A stretch of DNA of 6,198 bases from Acidobacteriota bacterium (lineage in GTDB: Bacteria > Acidobacteriota > Terriglobia > Acidiferrales > UBA7541), in assembly GCA_003224075.1 (NCBI GenBank), contig QHYF01000125.1, forward strand, positions 1 to 6,198. The letters are read 5' to 3'. Shown here piece by piece: positions 1 to 6,090 of the stretch. Position 1 is the first letter of the stretch. The number at the start of each line of letters is the position of its first letter. The translations under genes were made by a program, and so were the position numbers. The notes under the pieces were generated by a model that was not told the origin of the DNA, searched no databases, and was given only the letters and a program-made list of their open reading frames with translations.

Positions 1-66
1 ATCCAACAGATCACTTCAGCGTCAACAGCGCCTGTGCAACGCTATCGCAATCCTCGAAATCCCTGA

Positions 67-93
67 TTGACTTGGCGGTTCTCCCTGTATAAT
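67..93 (+). promoter_or_regulatory. Candidate sigma70-type promoter for the export operon
   Basis: A perfect -10 hexamer TATAAT lies at 88-93, with TTGACT (5 of 6 matches to TTGACA) at 67-72. The spacer is 15 bp, two short of the usual 17, so the promoter may be weak or need help. Transcription would begin near 99-101. That leaves only about 17 nt before the ATG at 117, and the G-run at 100-104 would sit at the very 5' end of the message. Position directly upstream of the first gene of a tight cluster supports the call. It rests on motif matching alone. Confidence 0.5.
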
Positions 94-116
94 CCCACCG
101 GGGGTCATCTATTCTC

Positions 117-1334
117 ATGCAGCCGGCCAGGCTGGATGCGTTGATGTGGTGTCTCGTCCTTACTGCCCTGTTAGGGATGCTGGTACTGGCGCCGCCAAGC
201 CCCGCGCAGACCGTTCTAGAAACGCCGCAACAAGTCAATGATCGCATACGGTCGCTCTCCGCCACTGTGCGCATGACCCCGCATGACTACGTCATCGGCA
301 ACGGCGACGTTCTCAATGTGGACGTTTTCGATGTCAAGGAACTTAGCCGTGAAGTGCGCGTCAGTCAGACCGGCTCGATCGGTATTCCGCTTATCCCCGT
401 CCGCTTGCACGTCGCTGGGCTCACGGAAGTTCAGGCCGAGCAGAAGATTGCGGAGGTGCTCGAAGCGAACGGTCTGGTCTCTCATCCCGAGGTGAGCGTC
501 AGCGTCAAAGAAAGAAAAAGCAAGCCGATCACTGTCGTGGGAGCCGTCGGGCATGCGATGGTCTACCAGGCCGACCGCCAAGTGACCCTTCTGGAAGTCC
601 TGGCGGAAGCCGGCGGCGTTGGCAACGATGCAGGCGACACGGTGATTGTGACCCGCCCCGTGCAAGAGCAGTCGGAAGATCCTTCGGAACCGCCCCTCGC
701 CGGCCCGGAAGATCCCTCTGCAGCCAACTCATCGAAGGAGTCTCCACCTCCAATCTCCACGGTCACCTCCTCGTCCCGTTCGGCCCCGGCCTCTACTTCT
801 TCGTCCGCTCCGAAAGTGGTCCCCTCGGCCGCGCCGTTGAATGGTTCTGCGAATACTGCGGCGACGAATGAACCGCCCCCTTTGGCCAACATCATTACTA
901 TCAATCTGAACGAACTGATGGAAAGCGGCGATGCCGCCAACAATATCATTCTTCAGGCCGGCGATATCGTTACGGTGCCCCACGCCGGGATTGTCTATGT
1001 TCTGGGAGCCGTGAACCACGCAGGCGGTTTCGTTCTTGCCAATGACCGTTCGCAGATGACCGCCTTGAAGATTCTTTCGCTGGCCGGGGGCCTGACCCGT
1101 ACTGCGAAGTCGAGCCACGCCGTGATCGTTCGCAAGGACAATCAAGGCCAGCAGCATGAAGTTGCCGTCGACCTCAAGAAAGTCCTGAATCGTCAGGCCG
1201 AAGATCTGCAACTCCAGCCTAGCGACATTTTGTACGTGCCCGATAGCGGCGCGAAGCAGGCCCTCGTCAGGACCATGGAACTGGGAATTGCGCTTGGGAC
1301 CGGAGTCGCGCTTTATCGAGTTGCCTACCATTAG
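117..1334 (+). CDS. Polysaccharide export protein, Wza-like, with two SLBB domains
   Basis: This 405-residue protein is a probable periplasmic/outer-membrane channel component that exports exopolysaccharide or capsule. A signal peptide covers about residues 1-31 (hydrophobic core 11-26, likely cut after PSPAQ). There is no lipobox cysteine near the cleavage site, so unlike E. coli Wza it does not look like a lipoprotein. The Poly_export domain spans about 54-132 and begins with the typical YVIGNGDVLNVDVF. A first SLBB (beta-grasp) domain starts near 136 and contains LLEVLAEAGGV. It is interrupted at about 182-256 by a Ser/Pro/Ala-rich stretch and resumes with ITINLNELMESGD...AGDIVTVP. A second SLBB runs about 291-376 (VYVLGAVNHAGGF, LKILSLAGGL, LQPSDILYVP). 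A C-terminal hydrophobic helix (386-400) could match the membrane-crossing helix of Wza. An alternative ATG at 144 (Met10) would keep the signal peptide. I chose 117 because it gives an n-region with an arginine and has a G-rich stretch 11 nt upstream. The next gene begins 3 bp after the stop. Confidence 0.9.
   Translation: MQPARLDALMWCLVLTALLGMLVLAPPSPAQTVLETPQQVNDRIRSLSATVRMTPHDYVIGNGDVLNVDVFDVKELSREVRVSQTGSIGIPLIPVRLHVAGLTEVQAEQKIAEVLEANGLVSHPEVSVSVKERKSKPITVVGAVGHAMVYQADRQVTLLEVLAEAGGVGNDAGDTVIVTRPVQEQSEDPSEPPLAGPEDPSAANSSKESPPPISTVTSSSRSAPASTSSSAPKVVPSAAPLNGSANTAATNEPPPLANIITINLNELMESGDAANNIILQAGDIVTVPHAGIVYVLGAVNHAGGFVLANDRSQMTALKILSLAGGLTRTAKSSHAVIVRKDNQGQQHEVAVDLKKVLNRQAEDLQLQPSDILYVPDSGAKQALVRTMELGIALGTGVALYRVAYH
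660..884 (+). other. Low-complexity Ser/Pro/Ala linker inside the export protein
   Basis: These bases encode residues 182-256 of the export protein. The stretch is dominated by Ser, Pro, Ala, Thr and Glu, with runs such as TSSSRSAPASTSSSAP, and contains no aromatic residues or cysteines. It separates the first part of SLBB1 (ending DTVIVTR) from its closing part (ITINLNEL...DIVTVP). In most family members I know, these two parts are joined by a short loop. The segment is probably disordered. Confidence 0.75.
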
Positions 1335-1337
1335 AAG

Positions 1338-3677
1338 ATGGCCGACGATAACAAACTCGTTCCCCGTGAGAATGGCTCGAATGGCCCTGTCGAATTGGTG
1401 CCGCTTCCCGCGCGTCTCCCTTCCTGGGAGCTGTCCCCGCGGGAACCTCACCTCTACGACTACCTGCTCGTTCTTCGCAAGCACCAGTGGCTGATTCTTT
1501 CCTTTATGCTTGCGGTGGTTACCATCGTTACCATTTCCACTTTTAGGATGCAGCCCGTTTACAACGCCACCGCCCGCATCGAAATTGATCGCGAAAACGC
1601 CAACATTCTTCCCTTCCCGGGCGCCGATTCCTATGACTACATGATGGATCTCGAAAATTACATCGAGACCCAATCCAAGATTCTGACCAGCGAAACTCTG
1701 GCTCTCCAGACCATACGTAACACCGGCCTCTCGGCTCGCCCCGAATTTTCCTCGCCCAACGGGCCCTCGGAAGCCATGGCCAGCGGCAGTCTCGCGAATC
1801 AGAAGCGGCCTCCCGAACTCGGCGAGTTTTTGGGCAGTCTCAGCGTAAAGCGCGTCCCCAACAGCCGCTTGATGGATGTCAGTTTCGAATCAACTGACCC
1901 GCAGCTCGCCGCCAGAATCGTCAACGCCCATATCGCTTCCTACATCGAACAGAATTTCCGCAGCAAGTACGAAGCCACCACTCAGGCATCGACCTGGCTC
2001 GCCGATCAGCTCAGCGAGCTGAAAATTAAGGTGCAAAAGTCCGAGGACGCGCGCATCGCTTATGAACGGCAAAACCAGATCTGGACTCTCGACGACAAGC
2101 AGAACATCACCACTCAGCGCCTCTCGGACATCAACAAGCAATTGACCGATGCTCAGAGCGAGCGCATGAAAAAAGAATCGCTCTACGAATTTGCCAAGTC
2201 CGGAAACCTCGATGCCGTCCCCCAGGTTCAAAGCGATGCTGGACTTGCGGAATTGCTTCGAAAGCGCAATGACCTTTCCTCGCAACACAGCGACGCGCTG
2301 AGCCAGTACGGTCCAAATTTTCCTAAGGTGCAGCGTCTCCAGGCCCAATTGAAGGATCTCGACGCCAACATCGAGAAAGAAAAGAAGAAAATCGTTGACG
2401 TCCTCGAAAGCGATTATCGCGAAGCGCGCCAGCGCGAATCTATGTTGACCCAGGCGCTTGATCAACAGAAAGCCGCCGCCAACCAGATGGCCGAAAAGCT
2501 TGTCGAATACAACATCCTCAAGCGTGAGGCCGAGGCCAACAAGGCACTGTACGAAGGTTTGATGACCAAGTTGAAGGAAACCGCCATTTCACTGGGTTTG
2601 CGCTCTTCCAACATCCGCATCGTTGATCCCGCCATGATTCCTTCCACGCCGTCGCGCCCGGCAAAAGCGCGCAACATCACGCTCGCCTTTCTCGTCGGTC
2701 TCGTTGGTGGCATCGGCTTGGCTCTGATGCGCGAGTACCTGGACAACACGGTGAAGTCTCCCGATGACGTCGAAACGCTTGCGCGCTTGCCTTCTCTCGC
2801 GGTTGTGCCTCAGTTTGCAAGTTCCAATGGAAGCAGCAAGCGGCAGGGCCTCTTGCAAGGCTTCGCCGCCAATGGTCAGGATAAGCGCATCGAGCTGGTT
2901 GCTCAGCACCTGCCGAAGTCGCAGATATCGGAAGCCTTTCGCGCCTTGCGAACTTCCATTCTGCTTTCCCAGGCCGATCATCCTCCGCAAGTCATTTTGG
3001 TCACCAGCGCTCTGCCGCGCGAAGGGAAGACCACGGCGGCCGCCAATCTTGCCGTCACCCTCGCCCAGCTCGGCGACAGTACCGTACTCGTGGATGCCGA
3101 CCTTCGCAAGCCAGGTATCGGACGCCTCCTCAATCTGGGCAGCGGCAAATATGCAGGGTTGAGTTCCTATCTGGCCGGGGTCTCGAGTCTCGATCTGGTG
3201 TCCGTGCCGCACCCTGCGATTCCCAATCTCGTCGCCATTCCCACCGGGCCTCTTCCACCGAATCCCGCGGACTTGCTTTCTTCACACAAGCTCGCCGATG
3301 CCATTGCCGAGCTGCGCACTAAATTCAAGTTTATCGTCATCGATTCGCCTCCGATTATGGCCGCCACCGACGCCGTGATTCTGTCCGTGCAGGCCGATGG
3401 TGTGCTCCTCGTCGTTCGCAGCGGCGAAACACCCAAGGAAGCCTTCACCCGCACGCGCGACCTGCTCGCCAGCGTGAAGTGCCACATCCTCGGCGTCGTT
3501 CTCAACGCAGTTGATTCCAGCGCCCCCGATTACTACTACTCTTACCGGTATTACCCCTATTCCGAAGGCTACGGCCCCCAGGAACCGGGTGAGACTTTTC
3601 ACAGCGAGCATTCGGAGTCGGTCGCGGAAGCTGTCATCCAACATTACGACGACGAAGATGACACGCAGGCACTTTAA
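1338..3677 (+). CDS. Wzc-type polysaccharide co-polymerase fused to a BY-family tyrosine kinase
   Basis: This 779-residue inner-membrane protein should control chain length and assembly of the exported polysaccharide and autophosphorylate on C-terminal tyrosines. A Wzz domain begins near residue 37 and the first membrane helix is about 50-69. A long periplasmic region, largely predicted coiled coil, covers about 215-420. A proline-rich PSTPSRPAK (435-443) leads into the second helix, about 447-464. The cytoplasmic kinase follows. SEAFRALRTS (531-540) holds the EX2RX2R oligomerisation motif (E532, R535, R538). Walker A is ALPREGKTT (558-566, K564), Walker A' is VLVDADLRKP (583-592, D586 and D588) and Walker B is FIVIDSPP (665-672, D669). 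The tail has a tyrosine cluster at 732-745 (8 Tyr in 14 residues) and another at Y770 in an acidic end. The length is slightly above that of E. coli Wzc (about 720). Both modules are in one chain, as in proteobacterial Wzc rather than the split CapA/CapB type of Firmicutes. The start lies 3 bp after the upstream stop with only a weak AGAAG before it, which suggests translational coupling. Confidence 0.93.
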   Translation: MADDNKLVPRENGSNGPVELVPLPARLPSWELSPREPHLYDYLLVLRKHQWLILSFMLAVVTIVTISTFRMQPVYNATARIEIDRENANILPFPGADSYDYMMDLENYIETQSKILTSETLALQTIRNTGLSARPEFSSPNGPSEAMASGSLANQKRPPELGEFLGSLSVKRVPNSRLMDVSFESTDPQLAARIVNAHIASYIEQNFRSKYEATTQASTWLADQLSELKIKVQKSEDARIAYERQNQIWTLDDKQNITTQRLSDINKQLTDAQSERMKKESLYEFAKSGNLDAVPQVQSDAGLAELLRKRNDLSSQHSDALSQYGPNFPKVQRLQAQLKDLDANIEKEKKKIVDVLESDYREARQRESMLTQALDQQKAAANQMAEKLVEYNILKREAEANKALYEGLMTKLKETAISLGLRSSNIRIVDPAMIPSTPSRPAKARNITLAFLVGLVGGIGLALMREYLDNTVKSPDDVETLARLPSLAVVPQFASSNGSSKRQGLLQGFAANGQDKRIELVAQHLPKSQISEAFRALRTSILLSQADHPPQVILVTSALPREGKTTAAANLAVTLAQLGDSTVLVDADLRKPGIGRLLNLGSGKYAGLSSYLAGVSSLDLVSVPHPAIPNLVAIPTGPLPPNPADLLSSHKLADAIAELRTKFKFIVIDSPPIMAATDAVILSVQADGVLLVVRSGETPKEAFTRTRDLLASVKCHILGVVLNAVDSSAPDYYYSYRYYPYSEGYGPQEPGETFHSEHSESVAEAVIQHYDDEDDTQAL

Positions 3678-3682
3678 GGGGG
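3676..3682 (+). promoter_or_regulatory. Shine-Dalgarno overlapping the kinase stop, deciding a TTG start
   Basis: AAGGGGG begins inside the TAA stop of the kinase gene (3675-3677) and ends 4 nt before a TTG at 3687. No ATG or GTG in this frame lies nearby. The Rossmann motif LITGGAGFIG begins four residues after the TTG, so the site fixes the start of the SDR gene. Confidence 0.7.
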
Positions 3683-3686
3683 CTCT

Positions 3687-4694
3687 TTGCGTTATCTGAT
3701 CACGGGCGGCGCGGGTTTTATTGGTTCACACCTCGCAGAGAGGCTCCTTGACCGCGGCAATCGTGTCGTCTTGCTCGATAATCTTTCGACTGGCAGCGTT
3801 GAAAACATCCGCCATCTCAAGTCTTCCGGGCGCATGCAATATCACCTCGACAACATCGAGAATCGCCAGTTGCTCGCCGAACTCGTTGACGACGCCGATG
3901 TCATCGTCCATCTGGCTGCCGCCGTAGGAGTCAAACTTATCGTCGAGAGTCCGGTCAAGACCATCGAGACCAATGTCAACGGCACGCAATTGATCCTCGA
4001 AGCCGCCTGCAAGAAGAAAAAACTCGTTCTCGCCGCTTCCACTTCAGAGGTCTACGGAAAGAATACAAACGTTCCGTTTCAAGAAGACGCGGATCTCGTG
4101 CTCGGGCCCACCACCAAAGGCCGCTGGAGCTATGCGGCCTCTAAAGCTCTCGATGAGTTCCTCGCTATTTCCTACTGGAAGGAGAAGAAGCTTCCCGTTA
4201 TCGTGGCCCGCTTATTCAATACCGTTGGCCCCCGGCAAACCGGACGCTATGGCATGGTGCTCCCCAATTTCGTGAAATCCGCCCTGGACAACACCACCAT
4301 CAGCGTCTACGGCAATGGAAAGCAGTCCCGCTGCTTCTGCGATGTCCGAGACACGGTCGAAGGTGTCATCCGCCTGATGGACTCCGAGCGGGCCATCGGA
4401 GAGGTCGTCAACGTCGGCAACACCGAAGAAATCACCATCGAGGGGCTGGCGCACCGCGTGAAGGAACGCACCGGCAGCTTTTCTCCCATTGAGTACGTGC
4501 CTTACGACAAAGCCTACGAGCCGGGCTTTGAAGACATGATGCGCCGCGTACCCTCGGTCGAAAAACTCCAGGCCCTGACCGGCTTCCGTCCCCATACGCC
4601 CTTGAATGAAATCATTGACCGCGTCGCCGTCTTCTTTCGGCAAAAAACAGAAGGATTGGACGTCCAAAAGCTGGCCACGGCCAGCGCCGACTGA
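3687..4694 (+). CDS. NAD-dependent nucleotide-sugar epimerase/decarboxylase (extended SDR)
   Basis: This 335-residue cytoplasmic enzyme should act on a nucleotide sugar that feeds the polysaccharide made at this locus. The start is TTG, set by a Shine-Dalgarno overlapping the upstream stop. The NAD-binding Rossmann motif TGGAGFIGSH is at residues 6-15, and D31 after the second strand (VVLLDNLSTG) favours NAD over NADP. VHLAAAVGV (74-82) is the usual fourth-strand region. The catalytic set is STSEVYG (118-124) plus YAASK (Y149, K153). RLFNTVGPRQ (175-184) and YGNGKQSRCFCDVRD (208-222) are substrate-domain signatures. The Ser-Glu pair S120-E121 resembles UDP-glucuronate decarboxylases such as UXS and ArnA rather than GalE, and R287 in RRVPS lines up by eye with the catalytic arginine of ArnA. 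Automatic annotation could equally say UDP-glucose 4-epimerase or dTDP-glucose dehydratase. The family is certain but the exact reaction is not. It lies 9 bp after the kinase, probably in the same operon. Confidence 0.9.
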   Translation: MRYLITGGAGFIGSHLAERLLDRGNRVVLLDNLSTGSVENIRHLKSSGRMQYHLDNIENRQLLAELVDDADVIVHLAAAVGVKLIVESPVKTIETNVNGTQLILEAACKKKKLVLAASTSEVYGKNTNVPFQEDADLVLGPTTKGRWSYAASKALDEFLAISYWKEKKLPVIVARLFNTVGPRQTGRYGMVLPNFVKSALDNTTISVYGNGKQSRCFCDVRDTVEGVIRLMDSERAIGEVVNVGNTEEITIEGLAHRVKERTGSFSPIEYVPYDKAYEPGFEDMMRRVPSVEKLQALTGFRPHTPLNEIIDRVAVFFRQKTEGLDVQKLATASAD

Positions 4695-4856
4695 ATTCCG
4701 CTTAGCTTAACGCCCCGCAGAACAACCCCTTCCGTAGCCTGGCAGCCTGATACTGCGCCGGTCTCTGTTGTGTTAAACTCTCGCCTGCTTTCTCGCGCAG
4801 GCCGCAACCCCGCTACGGCTGTTCTTACCAGGCTCGCCCATTTGCAGGAGGTTTCC
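4695..4856. other. Intergenic region between the SDR gene and the secreted protein gene
   Basis: This 162-bp stretch holds no gene I can support. An extended -10-like sequence TGTTAAACT lies at 4771-4779, but I see no good -35, so a separate promoter is only possible. A 6-bp inverted repeat GCCTGC/GCAGGC (4783-4788 and 4797-4802, 8-nt loop) would fall in the 5' leader. No T-run follows it, so it is not a standard terminator. No convincing terminator for the upstream operon is visible either. Confidence 0.4.
4846..4852 (+). promoter_or_regulatory. Strong Shine-Dalgarno AGGAGGT for the secreted protein
   Basis: AGGAGGT ends 4 nt before the ATG at 4857, near-ideal spacing. The codons that follow encode a clean signal peptide beginning MKRAMTFTLFFL. 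This decides against the in-frame ATG at 4770, which would add 29 residues without signal-peptide character. Confidence 0.85.
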
Positions 4857-5996
4857 ATGAAACGAGCAATGACATTCACGCTATTCTTTCTCGCCTTTAT
4901 GGCTTTTGCTGCGCTTTCCGCCCAGGCCCAGGAAGTGAAAGGCTGTTATGCCCACCATCCGCAGTATCTTTCCGGCTTGGTCGAGGTCAATTACACGCCC
5001 GGCTGCGTGGGGCACGACGAACCCGAACTCGATCCGGTTTCAGCGGCGCCCGGTTCGGCGCGCGATCTCACCTGGACTGCCGTGCTACCCACCGGCGGCC
5101 AGTCGAAGGTTTCGGACGTGGGACCGACATTCTGGTTTGGCGGGACAGTGACGGATCCCAAGAGTCTTTTTGGCCAGGCCTTCGTCGAACTCCAGTTCTA
5201 TCCGGACTCCCTGGTCGCCAAGTGCTTTCGGGACGGCGCCTTCAGCGTACGCTTTGCCCCCGACACTTACACGTCCTGCTCGCCGGTTTTCAAAATAAAC
5301 CCGACCGGCAACCCCAATAGGTTTCTGGAAACCGCTGCCTTCAACGCCATGCTGGAAGACAGCGCCAACCCCGGCAATCCCCTGGTGATGCACGCGGGCG
5401 ACACCATAACGGTGCATTACTTCGCCACAGACGCGAAAGACGGATTCCACATCACCGTGAATGATCTGACCACCGGCCATTCGGGCACCATCATTCTGAA
5501 TTCACCATCGGACGGCCCGCTCATGCCGGCGTTTGACACGCAAGAGGTCGGCAACGCGCTCGGATGGGGAATCGTCTTCGACACGCCCAACAGCTTCGTT
5601 TGGGAGATTGGCCACGCGTCTATCTTCACCGGGGGCGCTCAGTTCTGCACGCCGGGGCAGACTTTCTGCGACTCCTACAACGCCGCGACCTGGGCCGGCT
5701 TTTCACCCATTCAGATCAAGAGTGTGACCTTCGGTGACGGCTCCGCTCCAACGAGCTGGGCCGTGGTGAGTGACCAGGGCGGCAAGGCAGAAGTGGCGAA
5801 GACCTGCCCGGTCTACGGTGGACCGTTTTGCATTTATCCTTGGTACACGCTGGGAACCAGTGGCTTCCACTATGGCGTGAACTACCCGGACAATCGCAAA
5901 GACTTCGGCCAGGCCGGCCAGTTCCCGCAGACCCGGCAGTGCGGCGGCCCCTTCGGCGCCAGCACGACGTACTGCGCGAACACAATCATCAAGTAG
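4857..5996 (+). CDS. Secreted protein of unknown function with ten cysteines
   Basis: This 379-residue protein has a classical signal peptide (residues 1-24, KR then a hydrophobic core, AQA before QE), so it should be exported. I cannot assign a function. The mature chain has ten cysteines at 30, 50, 123, 141, 264, 271, 317, 325, 362 and 373. The even number, with clustering toward the C-terminus (C-x6-C at 264/271, C-x7-C at 317/325, C-x10-C at 362/373), suggests disulfides. It is rich in aromatic residues, Gly, Pro and short beta-type stretches, and I see no membrane anchor after the signal peptide. Motifs include PTFWFGGTVTD (90-100), AFVELQFYPD (108-117), GFHITVNDLTTGHSGTIIL (196-214) and YPWY followed by GVNYPDNRKDFGQAGQF (327-356). 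From memory, similar ELQFYP and VNDLTTG motifs occur in uncharacterised secreted proteins of other bacteria; this is unverified. A beta-sandwich binding or enzymatic domain is an inference. The gene is 162 bp from the polysaccharide cluster and may be transcribed separately. Confidence 0.85.
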   Translation: MKRAMTFTLFFLAFMAFAALSAQAQEVKGCYAHHPQYLSGLVEVNYTPGCVGHDEPELDPVSAAPGSARDLTWTAVLPTGGQSKVSDVGPTFWFGGTVTDPKSLFGQAFVELQFYPDSLVAKCFRDGAFSVRFAPDTYTSCSPVFKINPTGNPNRFLETAAFNAMLEDSANPGNPLVMHAGDTITVHYFATDAKDGFHITVNDLTTGHSGTIILNSPSDGPLMPAFDTQEVGNALGWGIVFDTPNSFVWEIGHASIFTGGAQFCTPGQTFCDSYNAATWAGFSPIQIKSVTFGDGSAPTSWAVVSDQGGKAEVAKTCPVYGGPFCIYPWYTLGTSGFHYGVNYPDNRKDFGQAGQFPQTRQCGGPFGASTTYCANTIIK

Positions 5997-6048
5997 CCCT
6001 TTGTGTCGTTCGTTCCAGACTCATCGCCACAATAGCGAACCGCAACGC

Positions 6049-6065
6049 GCCAAAGAAGCTTTGGC
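6049..6065. terminator. Inverted repeat in the convergent gap, possible terminator
   Basis: GCCAAAG at 6049-6055 pairs perfectly with CTTTGGC at 6059-6065 around a 3-nt loop (AAG). It lies 52 bp past the stop of the secreted-protein gene. Neither strand has a T-run after the stem, so it is not a textbook intrinsic terminator. It could still help end transcription or protect a 3' end. Confidence 0.35.
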
Positions 6066-6073
6066 CGAGCGAG

Positions 6074-6090
6074 TCGAGAAGTATTCTCGA
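6074..6090. terminator. Second inverted repeat, abutting the minus-strand stop codon
   Basis: TCGAGAA at 6074-6080 pairs perfectly with TTCTCGA at 6084-6090 around the loop GTA. The repeat directly abuts the stop codon of the minus-strand gene (6091-6093), as expected for a 3'-end structure of that gene. There is no T-run on either strand. It is the second 7-bp stem with a 3-nt loop within 45 bp. Confidence 0.35.

Noticed and set aside
2..70. Possible tail of an upstream plus-strand gene ending in TGA at 68-70 (…RLCNAIAILEIPD)
   Set aside because: The peptide looks plausible as a helix, but another plus frame also stays open to 92 and the fragment is too short to recognise a family. The stop also overlaps the candidate -35 element.
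11..118. Small minus-strand frame whose ATG (118-116) overlaps the plus-strand ATG at 117
   Set aside because: There is no Shine-Dalgarno upstream of it, no recognisable product, and the candidate promoter for the plus-strand operon lies inside it.
729..1673. Minus-strand open frame of 314 codons
   Set aside because: It lies wholly opposite the export protein and kinase genes, spans their junction and has a low-complexity, Arg/Gly-rich end that mirrors the Ser/Pro linker. It has no recognisable domain, so it is a shadow of GC-rich coding sequence.
1890..2465. Minus-strand open frame of 191 codons
   Set aside because: It is the antisense of the kinase coiled-coil region. The hydrophobic look comes from reverse-reading heptad codons.
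4783..4802. Inverted repeat as an intrinsic terminator of the polysaccharide operon
   Set aside because: There is no T-run after the stem and it lies downstream of the likely promoter motif, so a leader structure is more likely.
4770..4856. Earlier in-frame ATG that would lengthen the secreted protein by 29 residues
   Set aside because: The extra residues do not resemble a signal peptide, while the ATG at 4857 has AGGAGGT at proper spacing and a clean signal sequence.
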